Assembly (NCBI GenBank): GCA_964652075.1
Contig: CAZYZQ010000014.1
Coordinates: 1 to 26,654 of the forward strand
Reading direction: 5' to 3'
DNA: 26,654 bases
DNA from: CAZYZQ01 sp964652075
GTDB taxonomy: Bacteria > Bacillota > Clostridia > Oscillospirales > Oscillospiraceae
Within the stretch, counting starts at the first letter, position 1; every line of letters begins with the position of its first letter. The position numbers were made by a program, and so were the translations under genes. This document shows positions 7,210-13,853 of this stretch, in pieces. The notes under the pieces were generated by a model, which made no database searches, had not been told where the DNA came from, and worked only from the letters and a program-made list of their open reading frames with translations.

Positions 7210-8121
7210 ATGGATGCAATCAAGAGCTTTTTCGAAAATATGCTTTTGGAGATTCCGACCATTGGCATCATAGATATTCTGGATATTCTCATCGTCGCAT
7301 TTATCTTCTACAAGCTGATTGCACTGCTGCGCAGCACAACGGCCGCGCGGATCGGAAAGGCGATTGTGGTCATTCTGGCCCTGACGGGCATCACGGAGCT
7401 GGTGCACCTGAATGTCCTGAACTACCTGCTGGACATGATTTTGCAGGTCGGGATTGTGGCGCTGGTCATCATTTTCCAGCCGGAGTTGCGCCGCTTTATG
7501 GAGAAGCTCGGGAGCCGGACAGTTCGCGAATTGATCCGCGCGGATAAACGCGATATTTCAGAATCCAGCGTGATGATCGCGCAGGCGGTTGAGGCCTGCG
7601 ACCAGATGTCGCAGAAGCATATCGGCGCGCTCATCGTCTTTGAACGGGATATCCCGCTTGAGGAATATTTCAAGAGTGGAACAATCGTGGATGCCAAGCC
7701 GACGTCGCAGATTTTCCGTTCGCTGTTCTTCCCAAATTCAGCCCTGCACGACGGCGCGGTGATTGTGCGCAAGGGGCGCGTTGCCGCCGCTGGCTGCGTG
7801 CTGCCGCTGACGGAGAATACGCATATCAGCAGCGACCTCGGCACCCGGCACCGCGCAGGGATCGGCATGAGCGAGGTTTCCGACGCGGTGGTTGTGATTG
7901 TCTCAGAGGAGACGGGGTCGATCTCCGTGGCCGTCGGCGGGATGCTCAAGCGCCACCTTGCGCCGCAGACGCTCCGGCGCCTGCTCGAATCGGAGCTTGC
8001 CGTCGAACAGGAGCGCGACAAGGTGGATCTGATTCGCGACCGTGCGGCGCACCTGTTCAAAAAGATACGTGGGAAGCTGTCGGGAAAGGGTGATCGGAAT
8101 GACAAAAAAGCACAAAAGTAA
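7210..8121 (+). CDS. cdaA: Diadenylate cyclase CdaA
   Basis: This membrane-anchored enzyme condenses two ATP into cyclic di-AMP, a second messenger for potassium and osmotic balance and cell-wall homeostasis. The 303 residues contain three hydrophobic N-terminal segments (about 15-38, 47-64, 72-90) and a cytoplasmic DisA_N catalytic domain. Both hallmark motifs are intact: DGA at 181-183 (ALHDGAVI) and RHR at 213-215 (GTRHRAGIG), together with SEETGSISVA. The C-terminus is basic (KKIRGKLSGKGDRNDKKAQK). It starts at ATG 7210, 30-odd bases downstream of a strong promoter, and overlaps cdaR by 23 bases. In many Firmicutes cdaA-cdaR is followed by glmM; that gene is not here. Confidence 0.97.
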   Translation: MDAIKSFFENMLLEIPTIGIIDILDILIVAFIFYKLIALLRSTTAARIGKAIVVILALTGITELVHLNVLNYLLDMILQVGIVALVIIFQPELRRFMEKLGSRTVRELIRADKRDISESSVMIAQAVEACDQMSQKHIGALIVFERDIPLEEYFKSGTIVDAKPTSQIFRSLFFPNSALHDGAVIVRKGRVAAAGCVLPLTENTHISSDLGTRHRAGIGMSEVSDAVVVIVSEETGSISVAVGGMLKRHLAPQTLRRLLESELAVEQERDKVDLIRDRAAHLFKKIRGKLSGKGDRNDKKAQK

Positions 8122-9367
8122 GCTCGTATCCGTCATTCTGGCCCTGATTTGCGCATTTGCACTGTGGATTTATATCGTAACAGTCGTCAATCCGGAGGAC
8201 TCCCAGGTGATCACCAATGTCCCGGTGCTGTTTTCCGGCGAGGACGCGCTGTATCAGGACAACAGCCTTGTGATTACAAAGGGCGGCGACAGCACCGTCA
8301 CCATTACCGTCTACGGCAAGCGGTCGGACGTCAAAAAGCTGACGCGCGACAGCGTCTCCGCCGTTGTGGACGTCAGCCGGATCCGCAATGCGCGCGACTA
8401 CAGCATGAGCTATGACGTGCAGTTTGCAACAGATCTGTCCGATGTCAACGTGGAGCGCAACCCGAGCCGCGTGTCGTTCACGGTGGAAAATCTGGCGACA
8501 AAATCGGTCGAGGTCAAGGCCGCGCTGGTCGGCAACATCTCCGAGGGCTATCTGGCGCAGGACTGGCAGTATGATTTTGAGAGCGTCCTGGTGCGCGGGC
8601 CGCAGTCCGTGGTGGATACGATCAGCTATGCGCAGGTCGTGCTGAACCGGACGGATCTGAACAAGACCGTGACCGAAATCCTGCCCTATACGCTTGTCGA
8701 TGTGGACGGGAACCCGGTGGATATGACTATGCTGCGCTGCGACGTGGAAGAGATTGAGGTAACGCTGCCGGTTGTCATGTACCGCGAGATCCCGTTGGAT
8801 GTGTCGTTTATCGACGGCGGCGGCGCGACGAGCGCGGATGTGACGTGCGAGATCGAGCCGAAGACCATCACCCTTGCGGGCGACTCGACGGTGCTGGAGG
8901 GGATCAATAAGATCAACCTCGGCAACATCGACCTGTCCTCGGTGGACGGTTCGGTGGAGTTTGTGTTCCCGATTGTGTTGGAGAATGACCTGATTAACGT
9001 CAGCGGCGAGGAGAACGCCACGGTGACGGTGTCGGTACACGGCCTAGAGACCAAGACAGCGTACATCTCCAACTCCAATTTTGAGTATCTCAATCTGCCG
9101 GAAGGCTATGAGGCCGCGGCAAAGACGGCGGTGCTGATTGTCACGCTCCGCGGCACGGAGGATGCGCTGTCGCAGCTCAACAGCAGCGACCTGTATGCGC
9201 AGGCGGATTTGGCGGCATATTCCAAAGAGGGAACCTATACGGTGAATGTCGTCATCAAATCCAGAAAGAATGTAAAGTTTGGCGTGATCGGCAGCTACTC
9301 GATCAGCTGCGGCATCACGGAAGTGCCCGACGAGCCGGTGGAGCCGGAGCCGGAGGACGAATCATAG
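8099..9367 (+). CDS. cdaR: YbbR-domain protein CdaR, regulator of CdaA
   Basis: A 422-residue extracytoplasmic protein: a basic start (MTKKHKSK), one hydrophobic segment near residues 8-29, then repeated beta-rich YbbR domains (recognisable repeats around VTVYGKRSDVKKL, VLVRGPQSVVD, ITLAGDSTVLEGI, and VTLRGTEDALSQL, roughly four copies) and an acidic Pro-Glu tail ending in EPEPEDES. In known systems CdaR binds the CdaA membrane part and modulates its activity. I use ATG 8099, which overlaps cdaA by 23 bases; AAAGGG at 8086-8091 is an acceptable ribosome binding site. The acidic tail probably lies outside the cell. Domain count is by eye. Confidence 0.93.
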   Translation: MTKKHKSKLVSVILALICAFALWIYIVTVVNPEDSQVITNVPVLFSGEDALYQDNSLVITKGGDSTVTITVYGKRSDVKKLTRDSVSAVVDVSRIRNARDYSMSYDVQFATDLSDVNVERNPSRVSFTVENLATKSVEVKAALVGNISEGYLAQDWQYDFESVLVRGPQSVVDTISYAQVVLNRTDLNKTVTEILPYTLVDVDGNPVDMTMLRCDVEEIEVTLPVVMYREIPLDVSFIDGGGATSADVTCEIEPKTITLAGDSTVLEGINKINLGNIDLSSVDGSVEFVFPIVLENDLINVSGEENATVTVSVHGLETKTAYISNSNFEYLNLPEGYEAAAKTAVLIVTLRGTEDALSQLNSSDLYAQADLAAYSKEGTYTVNVVIKSRKNVKFGVIGSYSISCGITEVPDEPVEPEPEDES

Positions 9368-9376
9368 GAGCGAAGC

Positions 9377-9778
9377 ATGCGGCAGAAAGTACAGATCATG
9401 AAGCGGTTTGAGGACGGCACGGCGGAAGTGTCCATGACACGCCAGAGCGCCTGTGCCGGTGACTGCCATAAGTGTGGGGGCTGCGCGTCGCAGACGCAGC
9501 AGGTCTCCATACGGGCAAAAAACGAAATCGGCGCGTCGGTTGGGGATTGGGTCTATGTCGAAGCGGAGACGAAGGTCGTGTTTTCGGCGGTGTTCCTGCT
9601 CTATCTTGTCCCGATCATCCTGTTTTTCCTCGGCTACTTTCTGGGATTCCTGACGCCGGTCGCTCCGGGCTATGTGGCGCTTTTCGGATTCGCGGTCGGC
9701 ATGATTCCAGTGGTCCTGTATGACCGATTTGTCGCAAAACGCAAGCTTTTGCGTTTCCGCATCACGGGTTACGCCTGA
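9377..9778 (+). CDS. RseC/MucC family (SoxR-reducing system) membrane protein
   Basis: A 133-residue protein with the RseC layout: a small N-terminal domain carrying four closely spaced cysteines (CAGDCHKCGGC, about residues 26-36), then two hydrophobic segments (about 70-90 and 95-115) and a basic C-terminus. RseC proteins are linked to SoxR reduction and Rnf-type electron transport in Gram-negatives; in Clostridia their function is not known. The cysteine spacing suggests a metal or Fe-S site. ATG 9377 follows AGGAG at 9366-9370, 10 bases after cdaR, and the TGA overlaps the next ATG by one base. No rnf genes are in view, so a role with Rnf is unsupported here. Confidence 0.85.
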   Translation: MRQKVQIMKRFEDGTAEVSMTRQSACAGDCHKCGGCASQTQQVSIRAKNEIGASVGDWVYVEAETKVVFSAVFLLYLVPIILFFLGYFLGFLTPVAPGYVALFGFAVGMIPVVLYDRFVAKRKLLRFRITGYA

Positions 9779-10656
9779 TGTTTGGCTATATTCGCCCGCA
9801 GAAGGCGGAGCTGAAGGTTTGGGAGTTTGAAGCGTATCAGGCGGCTTATTGCGGCCTGTGCCGCTGCCTCGGAAAGCGTTACGGGTTTTCCGCACGCTTT
9901 CTTGTGAGCTATGATCTGGCGTTTTTGTACCTGCTTCTGACTGGAAGTCAGGCGTCGTTTTCAGCGGCGTGCTGCCGCTGCCCCGCGCGGTGCGGCGCAA
10001 AAAAGCACTGCATGGATGCGGACGCGGCCATGGAGTTCTGCGCGGATGCGACAATCATTCTGGGCTACTGGAAGATGCGCGACGCGGCGGCAGATGCAGG
10101 CGGGGTAAAAAGAATCGGCGCAAAGCTTGCAGCGTGTTTCTTCGGGCGGCGCTACCGCAAGGCGGCGCACCGTCAACCGCCCATTGCGCAGACGGCAGAG
10201 CAGGCGATGGCGCAGCTGGCTGCGCTGGAGCAGGCGGCAAGCGCGAGTCTGGATGCCACGGCCGACTGCTTTGCACGTATGACGGCGGCCTGCGCCGGGT
10301 GGTATGCGGATGATAGGGAGCGGCGCTGCGCGGAACAGCTTCTTTATCATGTTGGGCGCTATATCTATCTGACCGACGCGCTGGAGGATCTGCCGGAGGA
10401 CTGCCGGAAAGACCGCTATAACCCATTGCGCTATCGTTTCTGCCCGGAAGCCGGCAAGCTGCCGCAGGGGTCGGAGACGCAGCTGATACAGACCATTGAC
10501 CGATCGATTGACCTCGCCGCCGCCGCACTGGAGCTTTTGGAGCAGCGGCGCAGCGCGGGCATTCTACACAATATCATCTATCTGGGACTTCCGTCCGTAC
10601 TCAAAGCGGTAAGAACGGGCAGCTTTCAGAATAAACAACACAGGAGAACACTATGA
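9778..10656 (+). CDS. DUF5685 family protein, cysteine-rich, function unknown
   Basis: The 292-residue protein has the start typical of DUF5685: MFGYIRPQKAELKVWEFEAYQ and then AAYCGLCRCLGKRYG, followed by SYDLAFLYLLL. It is mostly alpha-helical, with further cysteines in CCRCPARCGAKKHC (about residues 65-78) and in the helix region near 195 (DDRERRCAEQLLYHVGRYIYLTDALEDLPED). The aspartate-rich D-A-L-E-D-L-P-E-D stretch and helical make-up recall all-alpha enzyme folds such as isoprenoid synthase-like proteins, but I can assign no activity. The cysteines could bind a metal or an Fe-S cluster. The start overlaps the RseC-like stop by one base, and the stop overlaps the DnaJ-like ATG (ATGA), so the group is translationally coupled. 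Confidence 0.78.
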   Translation: MFGYIRPQKAELKVWEFEAYQAAYCGLCRCLGKRYGFSARFLVSYDLAFLYLLLTGSQASFSAACCRCPARCGAKKHCMDADAAMEFCADATIILGYWKMRDAAADAGGVKRIGAKLAACFFGRRYRKAAHRQPPIAQTAEQAMAQLAALEQAASASLDATADCFARMTAACAGWYADDRERRCAEQLLYHVGRYIYLTDALEDLPEDCRKDRYNPLRYRFCPEAGKLPQGSETQLIQTIDRSIDLAAAALELLEQRRSAGILHNIIYLGLPSVLKAVRTGSFQNKQHRRTL

Positions 10657-11270
10657 GAGATCCCTATGAAGTGCTGGGCGTGTCCCACGATGCATCCGAC
10701 GAAGAAGTGAAGCGGGCGTACCGGGAGCTGGCCAGAAAGTACCACCCGGATAACTATCAGGATAACCCGCTGGCGGATCTCGCGTCTGAGAAGATGAAGG
10801 AGATCAACGAGGCCTACGATGCCATCACCAAGGGCAAGGCGGGCGGCACCGGCCCGGGCGGCGCGCAGAACCAGAGCAGCTATTCCTCCGGTTACCGCTC
10901 CTACCAGAGCGGCAGGCCGGCCTACGCCAAGGTGCGCGAGGCGATCAACAACCGCAATTTTGTGGTGGCGGAGCAGGAGCTGTCGGCCATTACCACGCGC
11001 GACGCGGAGTGGTATTTTCTGAACGGCTCGCTGGCCTACGGCAAGGGCTGGCTCGACGACGCGGCGAACAATTTCCGCATCGCCTGCCAGATGGAGCCGC
11101 AGAACCCGGAGTACCAGCGCGCCTACGCCATGATGCAGCATGGCTCCAACCCATACCGTCAGAGCGGTGCGGCGGGCGGCAATGACGCGGCCTGCAATTT
11201 CTGCAGTTCTCTGATCTGTGCGGACTGCCTGTGCGAATGCATGGGCGGCGACCTGATTCCCTGCTGCTGA
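10653..11270 (+). CDS. DnaJ-domain protein with C-terminal cysteine-rich tail
   Basis: A 205-residue protein. Residues 1-62 form a J-domain (DPYEVLGVSHDASDEEVKRAYRELARKYHPD) with the essential HPD at 31-33, so it can probably stimulate a DnaK-type Hsp70. A Gly/Ser/Tyr-rich linker (about 63-90) leads to a helical, TPR-like segment (AINNRNFVVAEQELSAI, EWYFLNGSLAYGKGWLDDAANNF). The last 25 residues hold eight cysteines (181, 184, 189, 192, 194, 196, 204, 205) and a GGDLIP motif. It is not the classical DnaJ, whose zinc fingers lie in the middle and whose client domain is absent here. ATG 10653 follows AGGAG at 10642-10646. It lies between DUF5685 and a membrane protein, with ATGA and TGATG overlaps. 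Confidence 0.86.
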   Translation: MRDPYEVLGVSHDASDEEVKRAYRELARKYHPDNYQDNPLADLASEKMKEINEAYDAITKGKAGGTGPGGAQNQSSYSSGYRSYQSGRPAYAKVREAINNRNFVVAEQELSAITTRDAEWYFLNGSLAYGKGWLDDAANNFRIACQMEPQNPEYQRAYAMMQHGSNPYRQSGAAGGNDAACNFCSSLICADCLCECMGGDLIPCC

Positions 11271-11791
11271 TGAAGACGAGAAAGCTGACGTTTTGCGCCA
11301 TTTTATCGGCCCTGTCTGTTGTGCTGCTGTATCTCGGCAGCATACTGCCCACGGGGCGGCTGGCGCTTGTGGCCGTTGCGGCGCTCCTGCCCGCGGCCGC
11401 GGTTGTGCAGTGCGGACTGGTCTGGGGCGCGGCGGTTTACGCCGTTTCCGCGGCGCTGTCGCTGCTGCTTTTGCCGGCAAAGGGCTGCGCGGTGCTCTAT
11501 GCGCTGGTGCTGGGCCACTACGGCGTGCTGAAGAGCCTGATTGAGCGGATCGGAAAGCTCCCGCTGGAATGGATCTGCAAGGTCGCGCTGTTTGCCGCGC
11601 TGCTGAGCGCGCTGTTTTTCGCGTTCCGCTGGGCGCTGGTGCTGCCGGAGCGGTTCGCCGCGCTGGCGTTGCCGGTGCTGCTTGTGGGCGGCGTGGCGGT
11701 TTATGTCGTGTATGATCTACTTTTCACACGGCTGATCGGGCTGTATCTTACCCGCGTTCAGCCGAAGCTCGGCAGGTTGTTCCATACATAG
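11270..11791 (+). CDS. Small polytopic membrane protein, function unknown
   Basis: The 173-residue product is almost wholly hydrophobic, with about five predicted membrane segments (roughly 7-27, 30-50, 53-85, 105-125, 130-155) and short basic loops. The start (KTRKLTFCAILSALSVVLLYLGS) resembles the first helix of small-molecule transporter S-components and DUF2232-like proteins. A central GHYGVLKSLIERIGKLP loop is of the type seen in uncharacterised Clostridia membrane proteins. I cannot assign a substrate. ATG 11270 overlaps the DnaJ-like stop by one base (TGATG). The next gene, yicC, starts 10 bases after its TAG with a fresh strong ribosome binding site, so this is the last member of the coupled group. 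Confidence 0.7.
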   Translation: MKTRKLTFCAILSALSVVLLYLGSILPTGRLALVAVAALLPAAAVVQCGLVWGAAVYAVSAALSLLLLPAKGCAVLYALVLGHYGVLKSLIERIGKLPLEWICKVALFAALLSALFFAFRWALVLPERFAALALPVLLVGGVAVYVVYDLLFTRLIGLYLTRVQPKLGRLFHT

Positions 11792-11801
11792 GAGGAAGCA
11801 T

Positions 11802-12680
11802 ATGATTCGGAGTATGACGGGCTACGGCCGTGCCCAGCAGACGATCGACGGCCGGGAAATCGTGGCGGAGATCCGCGCGGTCAATAACCGCTTTCTGGAC
11901 TGCACGGTCAAGCTGCCGCGGGCGTATTCCTTCGCGGAAGATCCTGTGAAGCAGTTGGTCAAGCGCGAGGTGGGCCGCGGCAAGGTTGACGTATTTTTGA
12001 CAATCAACGCGTTTGAGAGCGATGATGTCGCGATCACGCTGAACCGGCCTGTTGTGGAGGGCTATCTGGCGGCGATGCGCGAGATGGTCGCAGACTACGG
12101 CGTACAGGATGATATCTCCGCCGCCGTGCTCTCCCGTTTGCCGGATGTGTTTACCGTGCAGAAGGCGGAGCAGGATGAGGAAAAGCTCACAGCCGCGCTT
12201 GTCGCGGTGACGGAGGCCGCAATCGCGGCGTTTAATACGATGCGCCAGACGGAGGGCGACGCGCTTGCGCGCGATGTGCTCGGGCGGGCGGACCGCATTT
12301 TGTCGCTTGTCGAGCAGGTGGAAAAGCGCAGCCCCGAGACGGTCGCAGAGTACCGCGCGAAGCTGTATGCCAGAATGCAGGAGACGCTTCAGAACACGAC
12401 GATCGACGAGGCGCGGATTCTGACCGAGGCCGCGATCTTCGCGGACAAGGTTGCCGCCGATGAAGAAACGGTGCGCCTGCGCAGCCATATCGACCAGCTG
12501 CGGGCTATGTTCGCGGGCGGCGGCGCAATCGGCCGCAAGCTGGATTTCCTGATTCAGGAGTTCAACCGCGAGGCGAACACCATCGGCTCCAAGGCGAGTG
12601 ATGTCGAACAGGCGCGCACGGTTGTCGAGATCAAGGGCGAGATTGAGAAGATCCGCGAACAGATCCAGAATATTGAGTGA
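11802..12680 (+). CDS. yicC: YicC/YloC family endoribonuclease
   Basis: The 292-residue sequence begins with the YicC signature IRSMTGYGRAQ, followed by EIRAVNNRFLDCTVKLPR, and ends with the acidic C-terminal domain (DEEKLTAAL) and HIDQLRAMFAGGGAIGRKLDFLIQEFNREANTIGSKASD, the most conserved block in the family. YicC in E. coli and YloC in B. subtilis are endoribonucleases involved in RNA turnover. It has a consensus ribosome binding site (AGGAGG, 11790-11795) 6 bases before ATG 11802. It heads the yicC-remA-gmk-rpoZ run that is conserved with B. subtilis; its TGA overlaps the remA ATG by one base. Confidence 0.95.
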   Translation: MIRSMTGYGRAQQTIDGREIVAEIRAVNNRFLDCTVKLPRAYSFAEDPVKQLVKREVGRGKVDVFLTINAFESDDVAITLNRPVVEGYLAAMREMVADYGVQDDISAAVLSRLPDVFTVQKAEQDEEKLTAALVAVTEAAIAAFNTMRQTEGDALARDVLGRADRILSLVEQVEKRSPETVAEYRAKLYARMQETLQNTTIDEARILTEAAIFADKVAADEETVRLRSHIDQLRAMFAGGGAIGRKLDFLIQEFNREANTIGSKASDVEQARTVVEIKGEIEKIREQIQNIE

Positions 12681-12946
12681 TGAAGCTGATTAATATTGGA
12701 TTTGGAAACATGGTATCCGCAGACCGGATTCTGGCTGTCATCAGCCCGGACTCCGCGCCGATCAAACGGACGGTACAGGAGGCGCGTGAGCGCGGGATGC
12801 TGATCGACGCCAGCTTCGGCAGGCGGACGCGGGCGGTTCTCTTTCTGGATACCGACCATGTGGTGCTCTCGGCGGTTTCGCCGGAGACAGTGGCCGGGCG
12901 AATGCAGGATCGGGAGCTGCCGGACGATTTGGAGGGGGAAAACTGA
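12680..12946 (+). CDS. remA: RemA (DUF370) DNA-binding regulator
   Basis: The 88-residue protein is very close to B. subtilis RemA over its first 75 residues: KLINIGFGNMVSADRI, SPDSAPIKRTVQEARERGMLIDASFGRRTRAV, DHVVLSAVSPETVA. RemA is a small oligomeric DNA-binding protein that activates extracellular matrix genes and osmoprotection genes in Bacillus. In Clostridia its targets are unknown. The conserved Arg-rich helix-turn (GRRTRAV) is intact. ATG 12680 overlaps the yicC stop (TGATG), and the TGA overlaps the gmk ATG by one base. Gene order matches B. subtilis (yloC-remA-gmk-rpoZ). Confidence 0.95.
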   Translation: MKLINIGFGNMVSADRILAVISPDSAPIKRTVQEARERGMLIDASFGRRTRAVLFLDTDHVVLSAVSPETVAGRMQDRELPDDLEGEN

Positions 12947-13542
12947 TGCAGGGCAGGTTTTATGTCATTTCCGGCCCGTCCGGCGTTGGCAAGAGCACTG
13001 TAATCGGCGCGCTCCGCGCAAAAAACCCGGCGCTTGCGTTCTCCATCTCCGCGACGACCCGCCCAATGCGGGAGGGCGACGCGGAGGGCGTGACGTACTA
13101 CTTCAAAACGCGCGAGCAGTTCGACGCCATGATGCAAAATGGCGAGCTGCTGGAGCATGCGGAGTACGTCGGCAATTGCTATGGAACGCCGCGCGCGCCG
13201 ATTGAAGCGCAGACAGCGCAGGGCAAAAACGTCATCACGGACGTCGATGTAGTGGGTGCGCTGCAAATCAAACAGGCGTGGCCCGAAACACCGCTGATTT
13301 TTATCGCGCCGCCGTCGTTTGAGGTGCTGCGGCAGCGTCTGACCGGACGCGGGGACACTGCGCCGGAGGTTGTGGAAAAGCGGCTTGCGCAGGCCAGATG
13401 GGAGCTGTCGCAGGCCGGAAAGTATGATTATATTGTGGTAAACGACAAGGTGGAGAATGCGGTTGCGGAGCTGGAAGCAATTCTGCTCGCAGAGCAGTGC
13501 CGCACATTCTGCCGCCTGGATTGCTTGAAGGAGGAAGGATAA
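12946..13542 (+). CDS. gmk: Guanylate kinase
   Basis: The cytoplasmic enzyme phosphorylates GMP (and dGMP) to GDP with ATP. The 198-residue product carries the P-loop GPSGVGKS (residues 10-17), the GMP-binding region SISATTRPMREGDAEGVTYYF, and the LLEHAEYVGNCYGTP segment. The usual vlDvDvqGa motif reads ITDVDVVGALQIK. The C-terminal extension (about 183-198) ends in a cysteine-containing stretch (CRTFCRLDC), slightly longer than in Bacillus. It overlaps remA by one base, and rpoZ follows two bases after the stop, with its ribosome binding site inside the gmk end. Confidence 0.96.
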   Translation: MQGRFYVISGPSGVGKSTVIGALRAKNPALAFSISATTRPMREGDAEGVTYYFKTREQFDAMMQNGELLEHAEYVGNCYGTPRAPIEAQTAQGKNVITDVDVVGALQIKQAWPETPLIFIAPPSFEVLRQRLTGRGDTAPEVVEKRLAQARWELSQAGKYDYIVVNDKVENAVAELEAILLAEQCRTFCRLDCLKEEG

Positions 13543-13543
13543 A

Positions 13544-13750
13544 ATGCTTTATCCCGCAGTTGCAAAGCTTTTGAAAAATGTGGACAGCCGCTATCTTTTG
13601 GTGAACGTCGTGGCGCGCCGCGCCCGGCAGATCTCCATCGAGGCGGAGCAGTTCGGCGAACAGCTGGAGGAAAAGCCGGTGACGCTGGCTATCCGCGAGG
13701 TTGCCGACGGCAAGCTCACAGCCAAGGTTAAGCCGGAATATTTGCGGTAA
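13544..13750 (+). CDS. rpoZ: RNA polymerase omega subunit
   Basis: The 68-residue product shows the omega pattern MLYPAVAKLLKNVDSRYLLVNVVARRARQISIEAE, a length typical for Firmicutes. Omega helps fold and assemble the beta-prime subunit of RNA polymerase and is linked to (p)ppGpp responses in some bacteria. The ribosome binding site AAGGAGGAAGG (13528-13538) lies in the gmk end, 5 bases upstream of ATG 13544. In B. subtilis the next gene would be coaBC; here it is absent and two hairpins occupy the 103-base gap before priA. Confidence 0.95.
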   Translation: MLYPAVAKLLKNVDSRYLLVNVVARRARQISIEAEQFGEQLEEKPVTLAIREVADGKLTAKVKPEYLR

Positions 13751-13762
13751 TACGCCGGATGC

Positions 13763-13795
13763 TGCGCAGGCTGCACAGAGCGGCCTGCGCATTTT
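13763..13795 (+). terminator. Probable weak rho-independent terminator after rpoZ
   Basis: Stem TGCGCAGGCTG (13763-13773) with CGGCCTGCGCA (13781-13791), an 11-pair stem with one T-G wobble, 7-base loop CACAGAG, then only four Ts (13792-13795). The GC stem is strong but the U-tract is short, so partial readthrough to priA is likely. It ends the yicC-rpoZ run. Confidence 0.55.
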
Positions 13796-13796
13796 A

Positions 13797-13847
13797 CGGA
13801 AGCTCTGATGAGATCGAGATGCGTTCCTGATTTCATCAGAGCTTCCG
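13797..13847. repeat. Long palindromic element (15-bp perfect arms) between rpoZ and priA
   Basis: CGGAAGCTCTGATGA (13797-13811) and its exact reverse complement (13833-13847). Inside, the stem continues for five more pairs (two G-U) to give about 20 pairs around an 11-base loop (13817-13827). There is no T-run after either arm, so it is not a standard terminator. It abuts the preceding hairpin and ends 6 bases before the priA ATG. It may be a repetitive extragenic palindrome, a small MITE-like element or a translation-control hairpin; the window holds no second copy to decide. Confidence 0.7.
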
Positions 13848-13853
13848 GAAACA

